A DNA stretch of 53,704 bases from Acinetobacter brisouii (GCF_008993995.1 NZ_BKNN01000016.1:1-53704); one strand, 5' to 3'. Counted from the stretch's first letter, positions 24,524-34,094 are shown. The notes: a model not told the origin generated them from the letters alone. Program-made: numbers and translations.

Positions 24524-27226
24524 ATGGCGTATTATGGTGATTCTGACGCACAAGAAACCCTAGAATGGGAAGATGCTTTTGATTCAGTGTTACAACATAT
24601 GGGAACAGAGCGAGCAGCATTCTTATTAGAAAAACTTTATCAACGCGCAATTGCTAAACATGTTCCTATTCAGCGCCTAAATACTCCATATCTCAATACC
24701 ATTTCTGTAGAAGAACAGCCTGCTATGCCAGGTGACCAAGATATGGAACGTCGTATCCGTGCTTTGATTCGTTGGAATGCATTGGCGATGGTATTACGTG
24801 CCAATAAAACAGGCGATGATTTAGGTGGTCACTTAGCAAGTTTTGCATCTTCAGCAACTTTATACGATGTTGGCTTTAACCATTTCTTCCGTGCCAATAG
24901 TGACAGCTTCGGCGGTGACATGATCTATTATCAAGGTCACTGTGCTCCGGGTATCTATGCACGTTCATTCTTAGAAGGTCGTTTGACTGAAGAGCATTTG
25001 AATAACTTCCGCCGTGAAGTTGCAGGTGTTGGTCTACCATCTTATCCACATCCCTATTTAATGCCTGATTACTGGCAGTTCCCAACGGTTTCAATGGGTC
25101 TTGGTCCAATCATGTCGATTTACCAAGCACACATTCAAAAATATTTGATGAACCGTGGTTTGATTAAAGAAGAAGATCGTAAAGTCTGGGCTTACCTCGG
25201 TGACGGTGAAATGGACGAGCCAGAGAGCTTGGGTGCAATTTCACTGGCAGGTCGTGAAAAGTTAGATAACCTGATTTGGGTTGTAAACTGTAACTTGCAA
25301 CGTCTTGATGGCCCTGTACGTGGTAACGGTAAAATTATCCAAGAACTTGAATCACTGTTCCGTGGCGCAGGCTGGCGTGTGATTAAAGTGGTATGGGGCC
25401 GTCATTGGGACCCACTACTTGCAAAAGACAGCACAGGCGCTTTAAAAGCGGTAATGGAAGAGACAGTTGATGGTGAATACCAACGCTATCAAGTGAAAGG
25501 TGGTGCATATACACGTGAGAAATTCTTTGGCAAGTACCCAGAAGCTGCGGAACTTGTAAAAGATTTAAGCGATGAAGACATTGATAATCTCAACCGTGGT
25601 GGTCATGACCCATACAAAGTTTTTGCTGCATATGCAGAAGCAATGAAAGCTAAGGGTCAACCAACTGTGATCTTGGCAAAAACAGTCAAAGGTTATGGTC
25701 TGTCTGAAGAAATTGAAGCGGTCAATAAAACACACCAAATCAAGAAGATGCAGATTGAATCGTTGAAATATGTACGTAACCGTTTCAACTTGCCATTTAC
25801 CGATGAACAACTCGAAGAGCTTCCATTCTATCGTCCGAGTGAAAACTCACCAGAGATGAAGTACATGAAAGCACGTCGTGAGTCTTTAGGTGGTTACCTG
25901 CCTGCACGTCGTAAAGAGAGTGAACAATTAGCAATTCCTGCATTGTCTGTATTTGACTCCGTATTGAGCGGTTCTGGTGGTAAAGAACAATCAACAACCA
26001 TGGTCATGGTTCGCTTAATTGCTGCATTATTGAAAGAAAAAGCGATTAAAGACCGTGTTGTTCCAATCGTTCCAGATGAAGCACGTACCTTTGGTCTAGA
26101 AGGGATGTTCCGTCAGCTCGGTATTTATGCTGCTCACGGTCAAAAATATACCCCAGAAGACCAAGAACAATTGATGCATTACCGTGAAGCAAAAGACGGT
26201 CACATGCTTCAAGAAGGGATTAACGAAGCGGGTGCAATGAGTGCATGGGCGGCGTTGGCGACCAGTTATTCAACCAATAACTTGCCAATGATTCCAATGT
26301 ACATGTACTACTCAATGTTTGGTTTCCAACGTATTGGTGACATTGCGTGGGCAGCAGGCGATGCACAAGCCCAAGGCTTCTTGTTAGGTGCAACGGCAGG
26401 CCGTACCACACTCAACGGTGAAGGCTTACAGCACCAAGATGGCCACTCTCATATCTTGGCAAATACCATTCCAAACTGTGTGTCTTATGACCCATGTTTC
26501 GGTTATGAATTGGCTGTGATTGTACATGATGGTTTACAACGTATGTATGTCAACCAAGAGCGTGTGTTCTATTACTTAACCGTAATGAACGAGAACTACG
26601 AGCATCCTGAAATGCCAAACGGTGCTGAGGAAGGCATCAAACGTGGTATGTACTTGTTCGAACAAGATGAAAAAGCAACCGTTCAGTTGATGGGTTCGGG
26701 TGTCATCCTTCGTGAAGTGATTAAAGCTGCGAAAATCTTACGTGATGAATATCAAATCCATTCAAACGTATGGAGTGTAACAAGCTTCAACGAATTGGCA
26801 CGCGATGGTATGGCATGTGAAGAATACAACCGCCTACATCCAGTTGCTGAAGATGTGAAAGAATCTTGGGTATCTCAACAATTACGCGGTACTGAAGGTA
26901 TTGTGGTTTCTGCAACAGATCACATGCGTGCCTATAGCGAACAAATCCGTGCTTATCTTCCAGATGGTCGTCCATTTGTTGCGTTGGGTACAGACGGTTT
27001 TGGTCGTTCAGATACGCGTGCCAACCTACGTAGCTACTTCGGTGTAGATGCTGCACATATCGTAGTTGCAACTTTGAAAAAGTTGGCTGACGAAGGTGAA
27101 GTTGACGCACGTTTAGTCAAAGATGCGATTTCTAACTTTGAGTTGGATACAGACCGTCCAGTCGCATGGGCACCACAAGCACACCCTGAACTGCATGCTG
27201 TTGCAGACTATAAAGAGGAGAACTAA
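24524..27226 (+). CDS. aceE: Pyruvate dehydrogenase E1 component
   Basis: Thiamine-diphosphate-dependent decarboxylation of pyruvate and transfer of the acetyl group to the lipoyl domains of E2. The 900-residue homodimeric-type E1 has the ThDP motif AYLGDGEMDEPESLGAI ... NLIWVVNCNLQRLDGPVRGNG, the FGLEGMFRQLGIYA and HMLQEGINEAGAMSAW segments, and GLQHQDGHSHILANT with the active-site His region. A strong AAGGAAAGGTG ribosome-binding site precedes the ATG. Its stop is 2 nt before aceF. No lpdA follows, so the E3 gene must be elsewhere. Confidence 0.98.
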   Translation: MAYYGDSDAQETLEWEDAFDSVLQHMGTERAAFLLEKLYQRAIAKHVPIQRLNTPYLNTISVEEQPAMPGDQDMERRIRALIRWNALAMVLRANKTGDDLGGHLASFASSATLYDVGFNHFFRANSDSFGGDMIYYQGHCAPGIYARSFLEGRLTEEHLNNFRREVAGVGLPSYPHPYLMPDYWQFPTVSMGLGPIMSIYQAHIQKYLMNRGLIKEEDRKVWAYLGDGEMDEPESLGAISLAGREKLDNLIWVVNCNLQRLDGPVRGNGKIIQELESLFRGAGWRVIKVVWGRHWDPLLAKDSTGALKAVMEETVDGEYQRYQVKGGAYTREKFFGKYPEAAELVKDLSDEDIDNLNRGGHDPYKVFAAYAEAMKAKGQPTVILAKTVKGYGLSEEIEAVNKTHQIKKMQIESLKYVRNRFNLPFTDEQLEELPFYRPSENSPEMKYMKARRESLGGYLPARRKESEQLAIPALSVFDSVLSGSGGKEQSTTMVMVRLIAALLKEKAIKDRVVPIVPDEARTFGLEGMFRQLGIYAAHGQKYTPEDQEQLMHYREAKDGHMLQEGINEAGAMSAWAALATSYSTNNLPMIPMYMYYSMFGFQRIGDIAWAAGDAQAQGFLLGATAGRTTLNGEGLQHQDGHSHILANTIPNCVSYDPCFGYELAVIVHDGLQRMYVNQERVFYYLTVMNENYEHPEMPNGAEEGIKRGMYLFEQDEKATVQLMGSGVILREVIKAAKILRDEYQIHSNVWSVTSFNELARDGMACEEYNRLHPVAEDVKESWVSQQLRGTEGIVVSATDHMRAYSEQIRAYLPDGRPFVALGTDGFGRSDTRANLRSYFGVDAAHIVVATLKKLADEGEVDARLVKDAISNFELDTDRPVAWAPQAHPELHAVADYKEEN

Positions 27227-27228
27227 TC

Positions 27229-29193
27229 ATGCAAATTACGACTCCTGATATTGGTGTAGATAAAGCAACAGTTGCTGAAATCTTGGTCAAAGTTGGCGAC
27301 AGTATTGCTGAAAATGACAGTTTGGTTTTGCTTGAATCTGATAAAGCCTCTGTTGAAGTGCCTAGCACTTCAGCAGGTGTGGTCAAAAGCATTTTGATCA
27401 AAGAAGGCGATAGCGTTGCTGAAGGTACGGTGCTTATTGAACTTGAAGCTGCGGGTGCAGCACCTGCTGCAAAAGCAGAAGAAGTTGCAAAGCCTGCGCC
27501 AGTCGCTGAAACCGCACAGCCAGTTGCTGCACAAGCAGCAACTCAACCAGCAGTTGCAACCAGCAGCCAAGTGGTTGATGTTCAAGTACCTGACATTGGT
27601 GTAGAAAAAGCCCTTGTTGCTGAAATCTTGGTAAAAGTCGGCGACAGCATTGCAGAAAACGACAGTCTTGTTTTGCTTGAATCCGATAAAGCTTCAGTTG
27701 AAGTGCCAAGTACAGTGTCTGGTACGATTGAAAGCATTGAAGTTAAACAAGGTGACAGCGTTAAAGAAGGTGTGATTTTAATTAAAGTTAAAACAACCTC
27801 TGCTGCTGCACCAGCACCTGTCGCTCCAGTTTCTGAAACGCCAGCTCCTGCTGCACCAGTCGCTCAAGCGGCTGCACCTGCACCAGCAGCACAACCTGCG
27901 GGTGATGTTGAAATTCAAGTGCCTGATCTGGGTGTTGATAAAGCGGTTGTGGCTGAAATCCTGGTTCAGGTCGGTGACAAAGTTGACGTTGACCAAAGCT
28001 TGGTGGTGGTTGAGTCAGACAAAGCAACAGTTGAAGTTCCAAGTACTGTTGCGGGTGTGGTGAAAGCCATTCACCTACAGTCTGGACAAAACGTGTCACA
28101 AGGTATCTTGCTTGCAACGATTGCAGTTGAAGGTCAAGCAGCAGCACCAGTTGCAGCAGCGCCTGCACCTGCTGCAGCGAAAACAGCGCTTGCACCAGTC
28201 GCAGCACCAGCAGCCAAAGTTGAAGCTCCAGCCGTAGAAGCTCATGGTGCAGATAAACTGACTAAAGAACAGCAAGCTGCAAATGCGAAAGTGTATGCAG
28301 GCCCAGCAGTTCGTAAGTTGGCGCGTGAATTGGGCGTGGTTTTATCTCAAGTAAAAACAACGGGTGATCATGGCCGTGTCATGAAAGACGATGTTTATGC
28401 TTATGTAAAACAGCGTTTAACAGCACCAGTTGAAGCACCTAAAGCGGCGGCTGCGCCAGTTGCATCAGGCTTGCCGTCATTACCAGACTTCAGTGCCTTT
28501 GGTGGTGTTGAAGAGAAAGTCTTGACGCGCTTGCAGCAAGTTTCAATTCCACAATTGTCATTGAATAACTTTATTCCACAAGTGACTCAGTTTGACCTCG
28601 CGGATATTACTGAGCTTGAAGCGTGGCGTAATGATCTTAAAGGCAACTTTAAGAAAGAAGGCATTAGCCTGACCATTATGGCATTCATCATCAAGGCTGT
28701 TGCTCACTTGCTTAAAGAAGAGCGTGAGTTTGCAGGTCACTTGTCAGATGATGGTAAATCGGTCTTGCTCCGTAACGAAATCCATATGGGGATTGCTGTT
28801 GCAACCCCAGATGGTTTGACGGTTCCTGTGTTGCGTAATCCAGACCAAAAAACCATTAAGCAAATTGCGGTTGAGTTGGGTGTCTTGGGTCAAAAAGCGC
28901 GTGATAAGAAATTGTCACCGAAAGACTTGCAAGGTGCAAACTTCACGATTTCAAGCTTGGGTGCAATTGGCGGCACAGCATTTACACCATTGGTGAACTG
29001 GCCTCAAGTGGCGATCTTGGGTATTTCTCCAGCAACCATGCAGCCAGTATGGAATGGTAAAGACTTTGCACCGCGCTTAATGTTGCCGTTATCGTTGTCT
29101 TATGATCACCGTGTCATTAACGGTGCGGATGCTGCACGTTTTAGCAACAAGTTGACTAAACTTCTTGCCGATATTCGTAGTTTGTTACTCTAA
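27229..29193 (+). CDS. aceF: Pyruvate dehydrogenase E2 (dihydrolipoamide acetyltransferase), three lipoyl domains
   Basis: Transfers the acetyl group to CoA. The 654-residue protein has three N-terminal lipoyl domains at about residues 1-75, 118-190 and 228-300, each with its lipoyl-Lys in ESDKA. They are joined by Ala/Pro-rich mobile linkers. The E1/E3-binding domain follows at about residues 355-395 (AGPAVRKLARELGV, GRVMKDDVYAYV), then the catalytic domain ending LSYDHRVINGADAARFSNKL with the catalytic His-Asp motif. Lipoyl domains 1 and 2 are almost identical in protein and DNA, domain 3 less so, suggesting recent duplication or gene conversion. Confidence 0.97.
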   Translation: MQITTPDIGVDKATVAEILVKVGDSIAENDSLVLLESDKASVEVPSTSAGVVKSILIKEGDSVAEGTVLIELEAAGAAPAAKAEEVAKPAPVAETAQPVAAQAATQPAVATSSQVVDVQVPDIGVEKALVAEILVKVGDSIAENDSLVLLESDKASVEVPSTVSGTIESIEVKQGDSVKEGVILIKVKTTSAAAPAPVAPVSETPAPAAPVAQAAAPAPAAQPAGDVEIQVPDLGVDKAVVAEILVQVGDKVDVDQSLVVVESDKATVEVPSTVAGVVKAIHLQSGQNVSQGILLATIAVEGQAAAPVAAAPAPAAAKTALAPVAAPAAKVEAPAVEAHGADKLTKEQQAANAKVYAGPAVRKLARELGVVLSQVKTTGDHGRVMKDDVYAYVKQRLTAPVEAPKAAAAPVASGLPSLPDFSAFGGVEEKVLTRLQQVSIPQLSLNNFIPQVTQFDLADITELEAWRNDLKGNFKKEGISLTIMAFIIKAVAHLLKEEREFAGHLSDDGKSVLLRNEIHMGIAVATPDGLTVPVLRNPDQKTIKQIAVELGVLGQKARDKKLSPKDLQGANFTISSLGAIGGTAFTPLVNWPQVAILGISPATMQPVWNGKDFAPRLMLPLSLSYDHRVINGADAARFSNKLTKLLADIRSLLL

Positions 29194-29216
29194 TTTTTTG
29201 AGTAAAAATGAACATT

Positions 29217-29244
29217 TAAAACCTCGCTTCGGCGGGGTTTTTTT
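29217..29244 (+). terminator. Intrinsic terminator after aceF
   Basis: AAACCTCGC and GCGGGGTTT pair (one G-U) around the stable TTCG loop, followed by a T-run. It lies 24 nt past the aceF stop. Confidence 0.92.
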
Positions 29245-29338
29245 ATAGGAATTATTTTAGAAAATGCAGAATAAAACCTTTAAAAGTTTAAAAAAATACA
29301 TAAAATAGCTGAAAATAAAAGCATTTTTGGTTGGTTAA

Positions 29339-29647
29339 ATGAAAGCTCAGCAGTCATATCTATGGGGATATCTGAGCATGATGCTACCCTTTGCATTATT
29401 AATTTTATTGTTGATGTTTGCTTGGGTGAGTTTCTTGGATTTCCCGTGGTCTTGGGTAAATTATGGGGTATTAGGCATTGAAGCGATTGCCGCTATTTTT
29501 GTATTGATTGCTGAATATGAGGGGATGCGTACGCAAGGCGCAGCGGGATGGACGAGTTTTGCTTTCGTGATACTGAGTGCATATTTTGGATTTATTTTGC
29601 TGTTGGCGCGTTTAATGGTGTGGGGCTACTTTAAATTTATTGTCTAA
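29339..29647 (+). CDS. Small three-helix membrane protein, function unknown
   Basis: A 102-residue hydrophobic protein with three predicted membrane helices at about residues 10-33 (LSMMLPFALLILLLMFAWVSFL), 40-60 (VNYGVLGIEAIAAIFVLIAEY) and 70-95 (WTSFAFVILSAYFGFILLLARL). The short loop after helix 2 carries EYEGMRTQGAAG. I recognise no family and no clear ribosome-binding site; the start follows GGTTGGTTAA. It lies between the aceF terminator and the converging gal operon. Confidence 0.6.
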   Translation: MKAQQSYLWGYLSMMLPFALLILLLMFAWVSFLDFPWSWVNYGVLGIEAIAAIFVLIAEYEGMRTQGAAGWTSFAFVILSAYFGFILLLARLMVWGYFKFIV

Positions 29648-29770
29648 TATGAAATGAAGTGTTTGGATCTATTTAGAGAGTTACTGAACAATGAGAGCAA
29701 AAGGATTTATGGCTTGCTTATTGGTGTGATGAAGAATAGGTCAATGAGTTGTGAAAGGCTAAGAGAAGTG

Positions 29771-29799
29771 ACTTGAACAAGCACTGGGCTTGTTCAAGT
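29771..29799 (-). terminator. Perfect 12-bp stem-loop after galD
   Basis: ACTTGAACAAGC and GCTTGTTCAAGT pair perfectly around ACTGG, 12 nt past the galD stop codon. The downstream sequence on the minus strand is only moderately T-rich, so termination is likely but not textbook. Confidence 0.65.
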
Positions 29800-29811
29800 T
29801 AGACAGTATTT

Positions 29812-30936
29812 TTAAACAGCGACAGAATCGTGATGTATCTGGCTTACTTTCTGCGTTTGGCGATTATCCCAAAGTTGTTGGGGAATCATCACAAAGCCAT
29901 CGAATAATGCGCGTGCAGTTCGAATAAAGCCACAGCCTGTAATTTGCTGTTGTTCATTTCGTTCCAGTAACACGGTAAAACGTCCTGTTGGATGCTCAAT
30001 GTTCAATCGCTGTTTTAAATCATTTGAGGTTTGTGCAACATCAAAGGCGACTGTGCCTTCAATCAGACAAGCAGTTGCGACACTGGTCGCACCAAATACG
30101 CCAATTGCAGCATGGCATTTATGTGGAATAAAGGTGCGAGTATGAATAGTACCACCGCGAATGGCAGGCGAAACAATCGACATTTTCGGAACAGTCTTGT
30201 TGCTGACATCGCCTAGATTCATTTTCTGCCCAGCGACTAAGCGAATAGCTTCGATTTGCTGTTTCAGCTTAATGTTGCTATCGAGTTGTTGCGGACTTTC
30301 AGTGCCGATAATCCCAAGATCAGCAGCATTAATAAGTACCACAGGCATGCCATTATCAATGCAGGTCACTGAAACACCATAAATGGTGTCTTTGACGTTG
30401 CCTGTGGGTAACAGGCTGCCACAAGTTGAACCTTCAATATTCTGGAAGTTTAAAATCACTTCGGCAGAAGGTTGTGGGACACCATCAATATAAGTATCAC
30501 CGACATAATTCACTTCGGCATTTGGGGTTTGAATGGTGACTTTGGCAAGCTGTTCGGTATTTTGCATAAAAATTCGAACAGTGGTGCTGTCGGCTTGAGC
30601 AGCAATTAAGCCACGCTCGACAGCAAACGGTGCAACGCCTGACAGAATGTTGCCACAGTTTTGCCCATAATCCACCACAGCTTTTTCGACATTGACCTGT
30701 GCAAACAGATAGTCAACATCGGCATCCGCACGTGAGGATTGGGATACAATCGCAACCTTACTGGTCAGTGAGTCTCCACCACCAATGCCATCAATTTGAC
30801 GTGCATCGGGAGATCCCATCACAGCAAGCAAGACCTGATCACGTAGAGCAGGGTTCTGCGGTAAATCAGACGCTAAAAAATATGCTGCTTTTGAGGTTCC
30901 TCCTCGCATCAGCATGCACCGTATTTTTGTTTGCAT
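29812..30936 (-). CDS. galD: 4-oxalomesaconate tautomerase (PrpF family)
   Basis: Isomerises the keto form of 4-oxalomesaconate to the enol form in gallate/4,5-type cleavage pathways. The 374-residue PrpF-fold protein begins KIRCMLMRGGTSKAAYF with the conserved RGGTSKA and has DGIGGGDSLTSKVAIV, the Cys-containing YGQNCGNILSGVAPFA, and TRTFIPHKCHAAIGVFGATSVATA with a second conserved Cys. The diaminopimelate-epimerase-like duplicated fold is implied. Third gene of galB-galC-galD, 4 nt after galC. PrpF aconitate isomerases are the main alternative, but the neighbours favour GalD. Confidence 0.88.
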   Translation of the reverse strand: MQTKIRCMLMRGGTSKAAYFLASDLPQNPALRDQVLLAVMGSPDARQIDGIGGGDSLTSKVAIVSQSSRADADVDYLFAQVNVEKAVVDYGQNCGNILSGVAPFAVERGLIAAQADSTTVRIFMQNTEQLAKVTIQTPNAEVNYVGDTYIDGVPQPSAEVILNFQNIEGSTCGSLLPTGNVKDTIYGVSVTCIDNGMPVVLINAADLGIIGTESPQQLDSNIKLKQQIEAIRLVAGQKMNLGDVSNKTVPKMSIVSPAIRGGTIHTRTFIPHKCHAAIGVFGATSVATACLIEGTVAFDVAQTSNDLKQRLNIEHPTGRFTVLLERNEQQQITGCGFIRTARALFDGFVMIPQQLWDNRQTQKVSQIHHDSVAV

Positions 30937-30940
30937 GGTC

Positions 30941-31654
30941 TTAACCTTCCAAGTCTTCCAAGCGATCTACATAAACCAGCCCTTTTTCTTCCAGTCTTGG
31001 GCGCATGTTGTAAATATCTAAGCCAAGTTCGCCATTGGCCATACGAACACGTTTAGATTCTTCCAAATCCATACGTTTTTGGCTTAGGTCTTGAACTTTT
31101 GCAACTTCTTCACGTGCAACCACAACCACGCCATCATCATCGGCAACAATCGCATCGCCTGGATTGATGAATTGGTCTGCACATACGATTGGAACATTCA
31201 CTGAACCTAAAGTTTCTTTCACTGTACCTTGTGAATACACGGCACGTGACCAAACGTGGAAACCCATTTCACGTAGCACATGGCTGTCACGGATGCCGAT
31301 ATCACCAACCAAACCAATCACGCCACGTGATTTCATTGAAGTTGCAAGCAAGTCACCAAAGAAACCATCAGTACATGGAGAAGTCGGTGCAACTACAATA
31401 ATGTCACCGGGTTGACATTGTTCAACGGCAACGTGGAACATCCAGTTATCGCCTGGGGCAACTGATAATGTCACCGCAGAACCCGCAATGGTCACGCCTT
31501 GTTGAATTGGGCGAATGCGCGGTGCAAGCAAACCTTTACGACCTTGTGCTTCATGAACAGTAGCCACACCGTATTCGGCTAATTTTTTAACGGTTTCAAC
31601 GTCTGCGCGGTCGATGTTACGAACAACGACACCTTTACGTCCGAGTAGACTCAT
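30941..31654 (-). CDS. galC: 4-carboxy-4-hydroxy-2-oxoadipate aldolase/oxaloacetate decarboxylase
   Basis: Cleaves 4-carboxy-4-hydroxy-2-oxoadipate to pyruvate and oxaloacetate, the last step of the pathway. The 237-residue RraA-like class II aldolase has [21 protein letters not shown], the metal/substrate motif [17 protein letters not shown] with the conserved Arg-Asp, and [15 protein letters not shown]. Overlaps galB by 4 nt (ATGA-type), indicating translational coupling. Also called LigK or ProA in other genera. Confidence 0.92.
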   Translation of the reverse strand: MSLLGRKGVVVRNIDRADVETVKKLAEYGVATVHEAQGRKGLLAPRIRPIQQGVTIAGSAVTLSVAPGDNWMFHVAVEQCQPGDIIVVAPTSPCTDGFFGDLLATSMKSRGVIGLVGDIGIRDSHVLREMGFHVWSRAVYSQGTVKETLGSVNVPIVCADQFINPGDAIVADDDGVVVVAREEVAKVQDLSQKRMDLEESKRVRMANGELGLDIYNMRPRLEEKGLVYVDRLEDLEG

Positions 31655-32391
31655 GCCAAATCCTCTGTTACACGCGGGAAGATGCTTTGATAAGCTTCTG
31701 CGTAAACAATATTTTTGGCACTGGTAATGCCGATATTACGTTTTGCTTGAACACCACGTTGTAATGCAACGCGAGTGTAGTATTCCCACAAATGTTCTTG
31801 ACCTTGCATGCACTGAATCGCCGCGTATTTTTTGTCCCAAACGCTGGTAATGTCGAGGAACACATCGGGTTTCCAGTTACATTGCTCAGGTTGGTGCGGT
31901 TCAAAGCAGTAGAATGGCGGCGCACCAATGATTTTTTGACCGGGATTGTGACCTTCTGCCTGTGCAATGATGCGTGCTTCTTGCGCCAAATGTGTTGCAC
32001 GAGGGTGGTCGTAGTTGTACGGGTCTTGTAGTGAATGGCTCATCACAAAACTTGGTTGTAACTCACGGTAAATATCCGCCAGTTTAAAAATGATGTCGTT
32101 GTTGGTTGGTAATGGATAATCGCCCAAATTTAAAAATTCAATACTTGCACCCAGCGCTTCAGCGGCTGCACGCGCTTCTTGCTCACGGACTTCTTTTACT
32201 CTTTCTTCGGTCATCCCTGCCTGACGCCACAATTTTGCAGACTCGCCACGCTCACCATATGACAAACAAACCACATGCATGTTATAGCCTTGTTCTTTAT
32301 GCAGTGCGATTGCACCACCTGCACGCCACACGAAATCCGCCGAGTGGGCACTGATTACAAGACCTGATTTTTTTGCAGTATTGTCATTCAT
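31651..32391 (-). CDS. galB: 4-oxalomesaconate hydratase (LmbE/PIG-L family)
   Basis: Hydrates 4-oxalomesaconate to 4-carboxy-4-hydroxy-2-oxoadipate. The 247-residue LmbE-like zinc protein has the GalB-type N-terminal motif [18 protein letters not shown], where AHSAD replaces the usual AHPDD of deacetylases. [20 protein letters not shown] and the zinc-ligand stretch [14 protein letters not shown] follow. The frame is open further upstream, but the ATG at 32391 follows a perfect AAAGGAG with about 7-nt spacing. First gene of the minus-strand operon and divergent from the LysR gene. Confidence 0.9.
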   Translation of the reverse strand: MNDNTAKKSGLVISAHSADFVWRAGGAIALHKEQGYNMHVVCLSYGERGESAKLWRQAGMTEERVKEVREQEARAAAEALGASIEFLNLGDYPLPTNNDIIFKLADIYRELQPSFVMSHSLQDPYNYDHPRATHLAQEARIIAQAEGHNPGQKIIGAPPFYCFEPHQPEQCNWKPDVFLDITSVWDKKYAAIQCMQGQEHLWEYYTRVALQRGVQAKRNIGITSAKNIVYAEAYQSIFPRVTEDLA

Positions 32392-32411
32392 AGATAATCT
32401 CCTTTGTACAA

Positions 32412-32470
32412 GCATATTCACATGTGCTAAAAGGAAAAGGTAATGACTTTAACTCGTAGAGATATGAGTT
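32412..32470. promoter_or_regulatory. Two palindromes between galB and the LysR gene, candidate operators
   Basis: The 111-bp divergent gap holds GCATATTCACATGTGC (32412-32427, near-palindromic GCATAT/ATGTGC) and AACTC-N10-GAGTT (32451-32470). The second has the spaced-dyad layout expected of LysR-type regulators and lies before the regulator gene; the first lies close to the galB start. Both are inferred operators for autoregulation and galBCD control. Confidence 0.45.
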
Positions 32471-32502
32471 TTATTTATGCTGAAAACCCATAGGAAATGA
32501 CG

Positions 32503-33714
32503 ATGTGCTCCAATCCGCAAACTGTTAATTTGATGCAGTTAAAGTTCTTTTTGGTGGTGGCAACATTTCAGAATATTTCCAAAGCTGCCGAGCATTTATT
32601 TCGCACGCAGTCCGCAGTGACACGGGCAATCAGTGACTTAGAACATCAGCTGAATAGTCAATTGTTTGAACGACATCATAATGGGGTGATTCTGACCGAA
32701 ATCGGGCAGCATATTTATACCCAAGCACAAGCCGCAATTCGGGAGTTGCAGCAGATTCCGATTTTAGTCAAACAACAACACGCAGAGTCTACAGAAAACT
32801 TACCCGAACCTTTCTTTTTATATAATACGCGTCGTTTAGAGATTTTTGCCACGCTGTATTTAACCAAAGGCATGAAAAATACCGCATCGCTATTGCACAT
32901 TACTCAGCCTGCGGTCAGTTCAGCGATTAAGTTGCTTGAAGAATCACTCAAGACCGAGCTGTTTATCCGTACTCCAAATGGCATTAAAGCCACGCCCATT
33001 TGTGATCAGGTTCAGGAAAATATCAAACGCTGTCTGAATATCATTGCCGATATTCCCAATCAGGCCGCCAATTTTTTTGGGCAGTTACAGGGCACAGTGA
33101 AAATCGGGGCATTGCCACTGATTCGAACTTACATCTTACCCAAAGCGATTGCCATGTTAGCTGCGCAATATCCCAATATTCATTTTCTGACCTTTGAAAA
33201 TGCCTATGAGTCCTTGGTGGCGCAGCTACGCGCGGGGGATATTGATTTTATTGTGGGGGCATTACGTCCACAGGAACAGTCATCTGATCTGGAAAATCAG
33301 ATTTTGTTTGAAGAAAATATGTTTATGGTGGTGCGTGCCAAGCATCCATTGTTGCGTAAAGCGACTTTAAAACCGCGTGATCTGTTACAGGCACAGTGGA
33401 TTTTGCCACGATCTAACGCACCTGCTCGGCAGCTATTTGAAGAGAATTTTGCTTCACTTGAGTTGCCTGCACCACAACCGACCATCGAAACGGGGGATCT
33501 GGCGCTGACACGTGGCTTGCTGTTGCAGTCCAACATGATCGCAGTGGTGTCAGCACAGCAAATGAAATATGAGTTAGATCAAGGCTTAATCAAAAAATTA
33601 CCTTTTGAATTACAACAGACTACCCGACAAATCGGACTGATTTTTCGTAAAAATAGTGTGCAGTCTGCGGCCAGTCAGGCATTGATTGAGTGTATTCAAA
33701 ATAGTGTTATTTAA
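32503..33714 (+). CDS. LysR-type regulator with two tandem helix-turn-helix domains (GalR-like)
   Basis: A 403-residue regulator, about 100 residues longer than a typical LysR protein. A full N-terminal wHTH covers about residues 11-70 (KAAEHLFRTQSAVTRAISDLE ... QLFERHHNGVILTEIG). A second LysR-type wHTH covers about residues 109-168 (NTASLLHITQPAVSSAIKLLE ... LFIRTPNGIKATP). The effector-binding domain follows (GTVKIGALPLIRTYILP, DIDFIVGAL). The ATG at 32503 has AGGA at proper spacing; an ATG two codons earlier sits too close. Divergent from galBCD and upstream of a transporter and porin, it probably controls the whole island in response to gallate or a pathway intermediate. Confidence 0.87.
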   Translation: MCSNPQTVNLMQLKFFLVVATFQNISKAAEHLFRTQSAVTRAISDLEHQLNSQLFERHHNGVILTEIGQHIYTQAQAAIRELQQIPILVKQQHAESTENLPEPFFLYNTRRLEIFATLYLTKGMKNTASLLHITQPAVSSAIKLLEESLKTELFIRTPNGIKATPICDQVQENIKRCLNIIADIPNQAANFFGQLQGTVKIGALPLIRTYILPKAIAMLAAQYPNIHFLTFENAYESLVAQLRAGDIDFIVGALRPQEQSSDLENQILFEENMFMVVRAKHPLLRKATLKPRDLLQAQWILPRSNAPARQLFEENFASLELPAPQPTIETGDLALTRGLLLQSNMIAVVSAQQMKYELDQGLIKKLPFELQQTTRQIGLIFRKNSVQSAASQALIECIQNSVI

Positions 33715-34094
33715 CATTAATATATTGAATAATAATGAATAATTTTTATTTTAGGCTAAAGTCGAATATAAATAAAAATCATACCTGTCGTGGTGAAACG
33801 CATTATCTTTTCTAGGCAAACAGTTATAAAAATAGCCACATGAATAGAGCTTGATCTTGGTGCAATAGGTGGTTCACATCGGCGCATCCAAGACTGATAA
33901 AAGATGATGAAGGATTTAGCACAAGGAAGAGGTAGGCTGTCGTACAGATGATGAGCTTGAAAATCGCATCTTAACAATCGCTTATTTTTAGATTAATCAA
34001 TCTTCTCCATCACTAGAAAATGGTATTGCATAGTGCCATGGAGTTGTTTTGCCTAAATATTCACCTTCAACAAGGTGAGCAATGGAAAAAGCAT
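33715..34094 (+). other. Gap between the LysR gene and the transporter gene
   Basis: About 380 bp with no convincing gene. It opens with a very AT-rich stretch (33715-33780). The middle (33840-33960) has a less biased composition; a plus-strand frame there reads IELDLGAIGGSHRRIQD before two stops, which could be a decayed fragment but matches nothing I recognise. AGATT/AATCT at 33990-34003 is a small inverted repeat. The end carries the ribosome-binding region of the transporter gene. A promoter for transporter and porin is expected here. Confidence 0.4.

Noticed and set aside
27434-28207. Leu/Gln-rich open frames opposite aceF
   Set aside because: They are antisense shadows of the Ala/Pro-rich lipoyl linkers, have low-complexity composition and lie inside a certain gene.
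29683-29730. Tiny frame MRAKGFMACLLV before the galD end
   Set aside because: Twelve codons, no ribosome-binding site, no reason to think it is translated.
33756-33977. 73-residue minus-strand frame in the gap after the LysR gene
   Set aside because: No ribosome-binding site, unlikely composition, and no recognisable motif; treated as chance.
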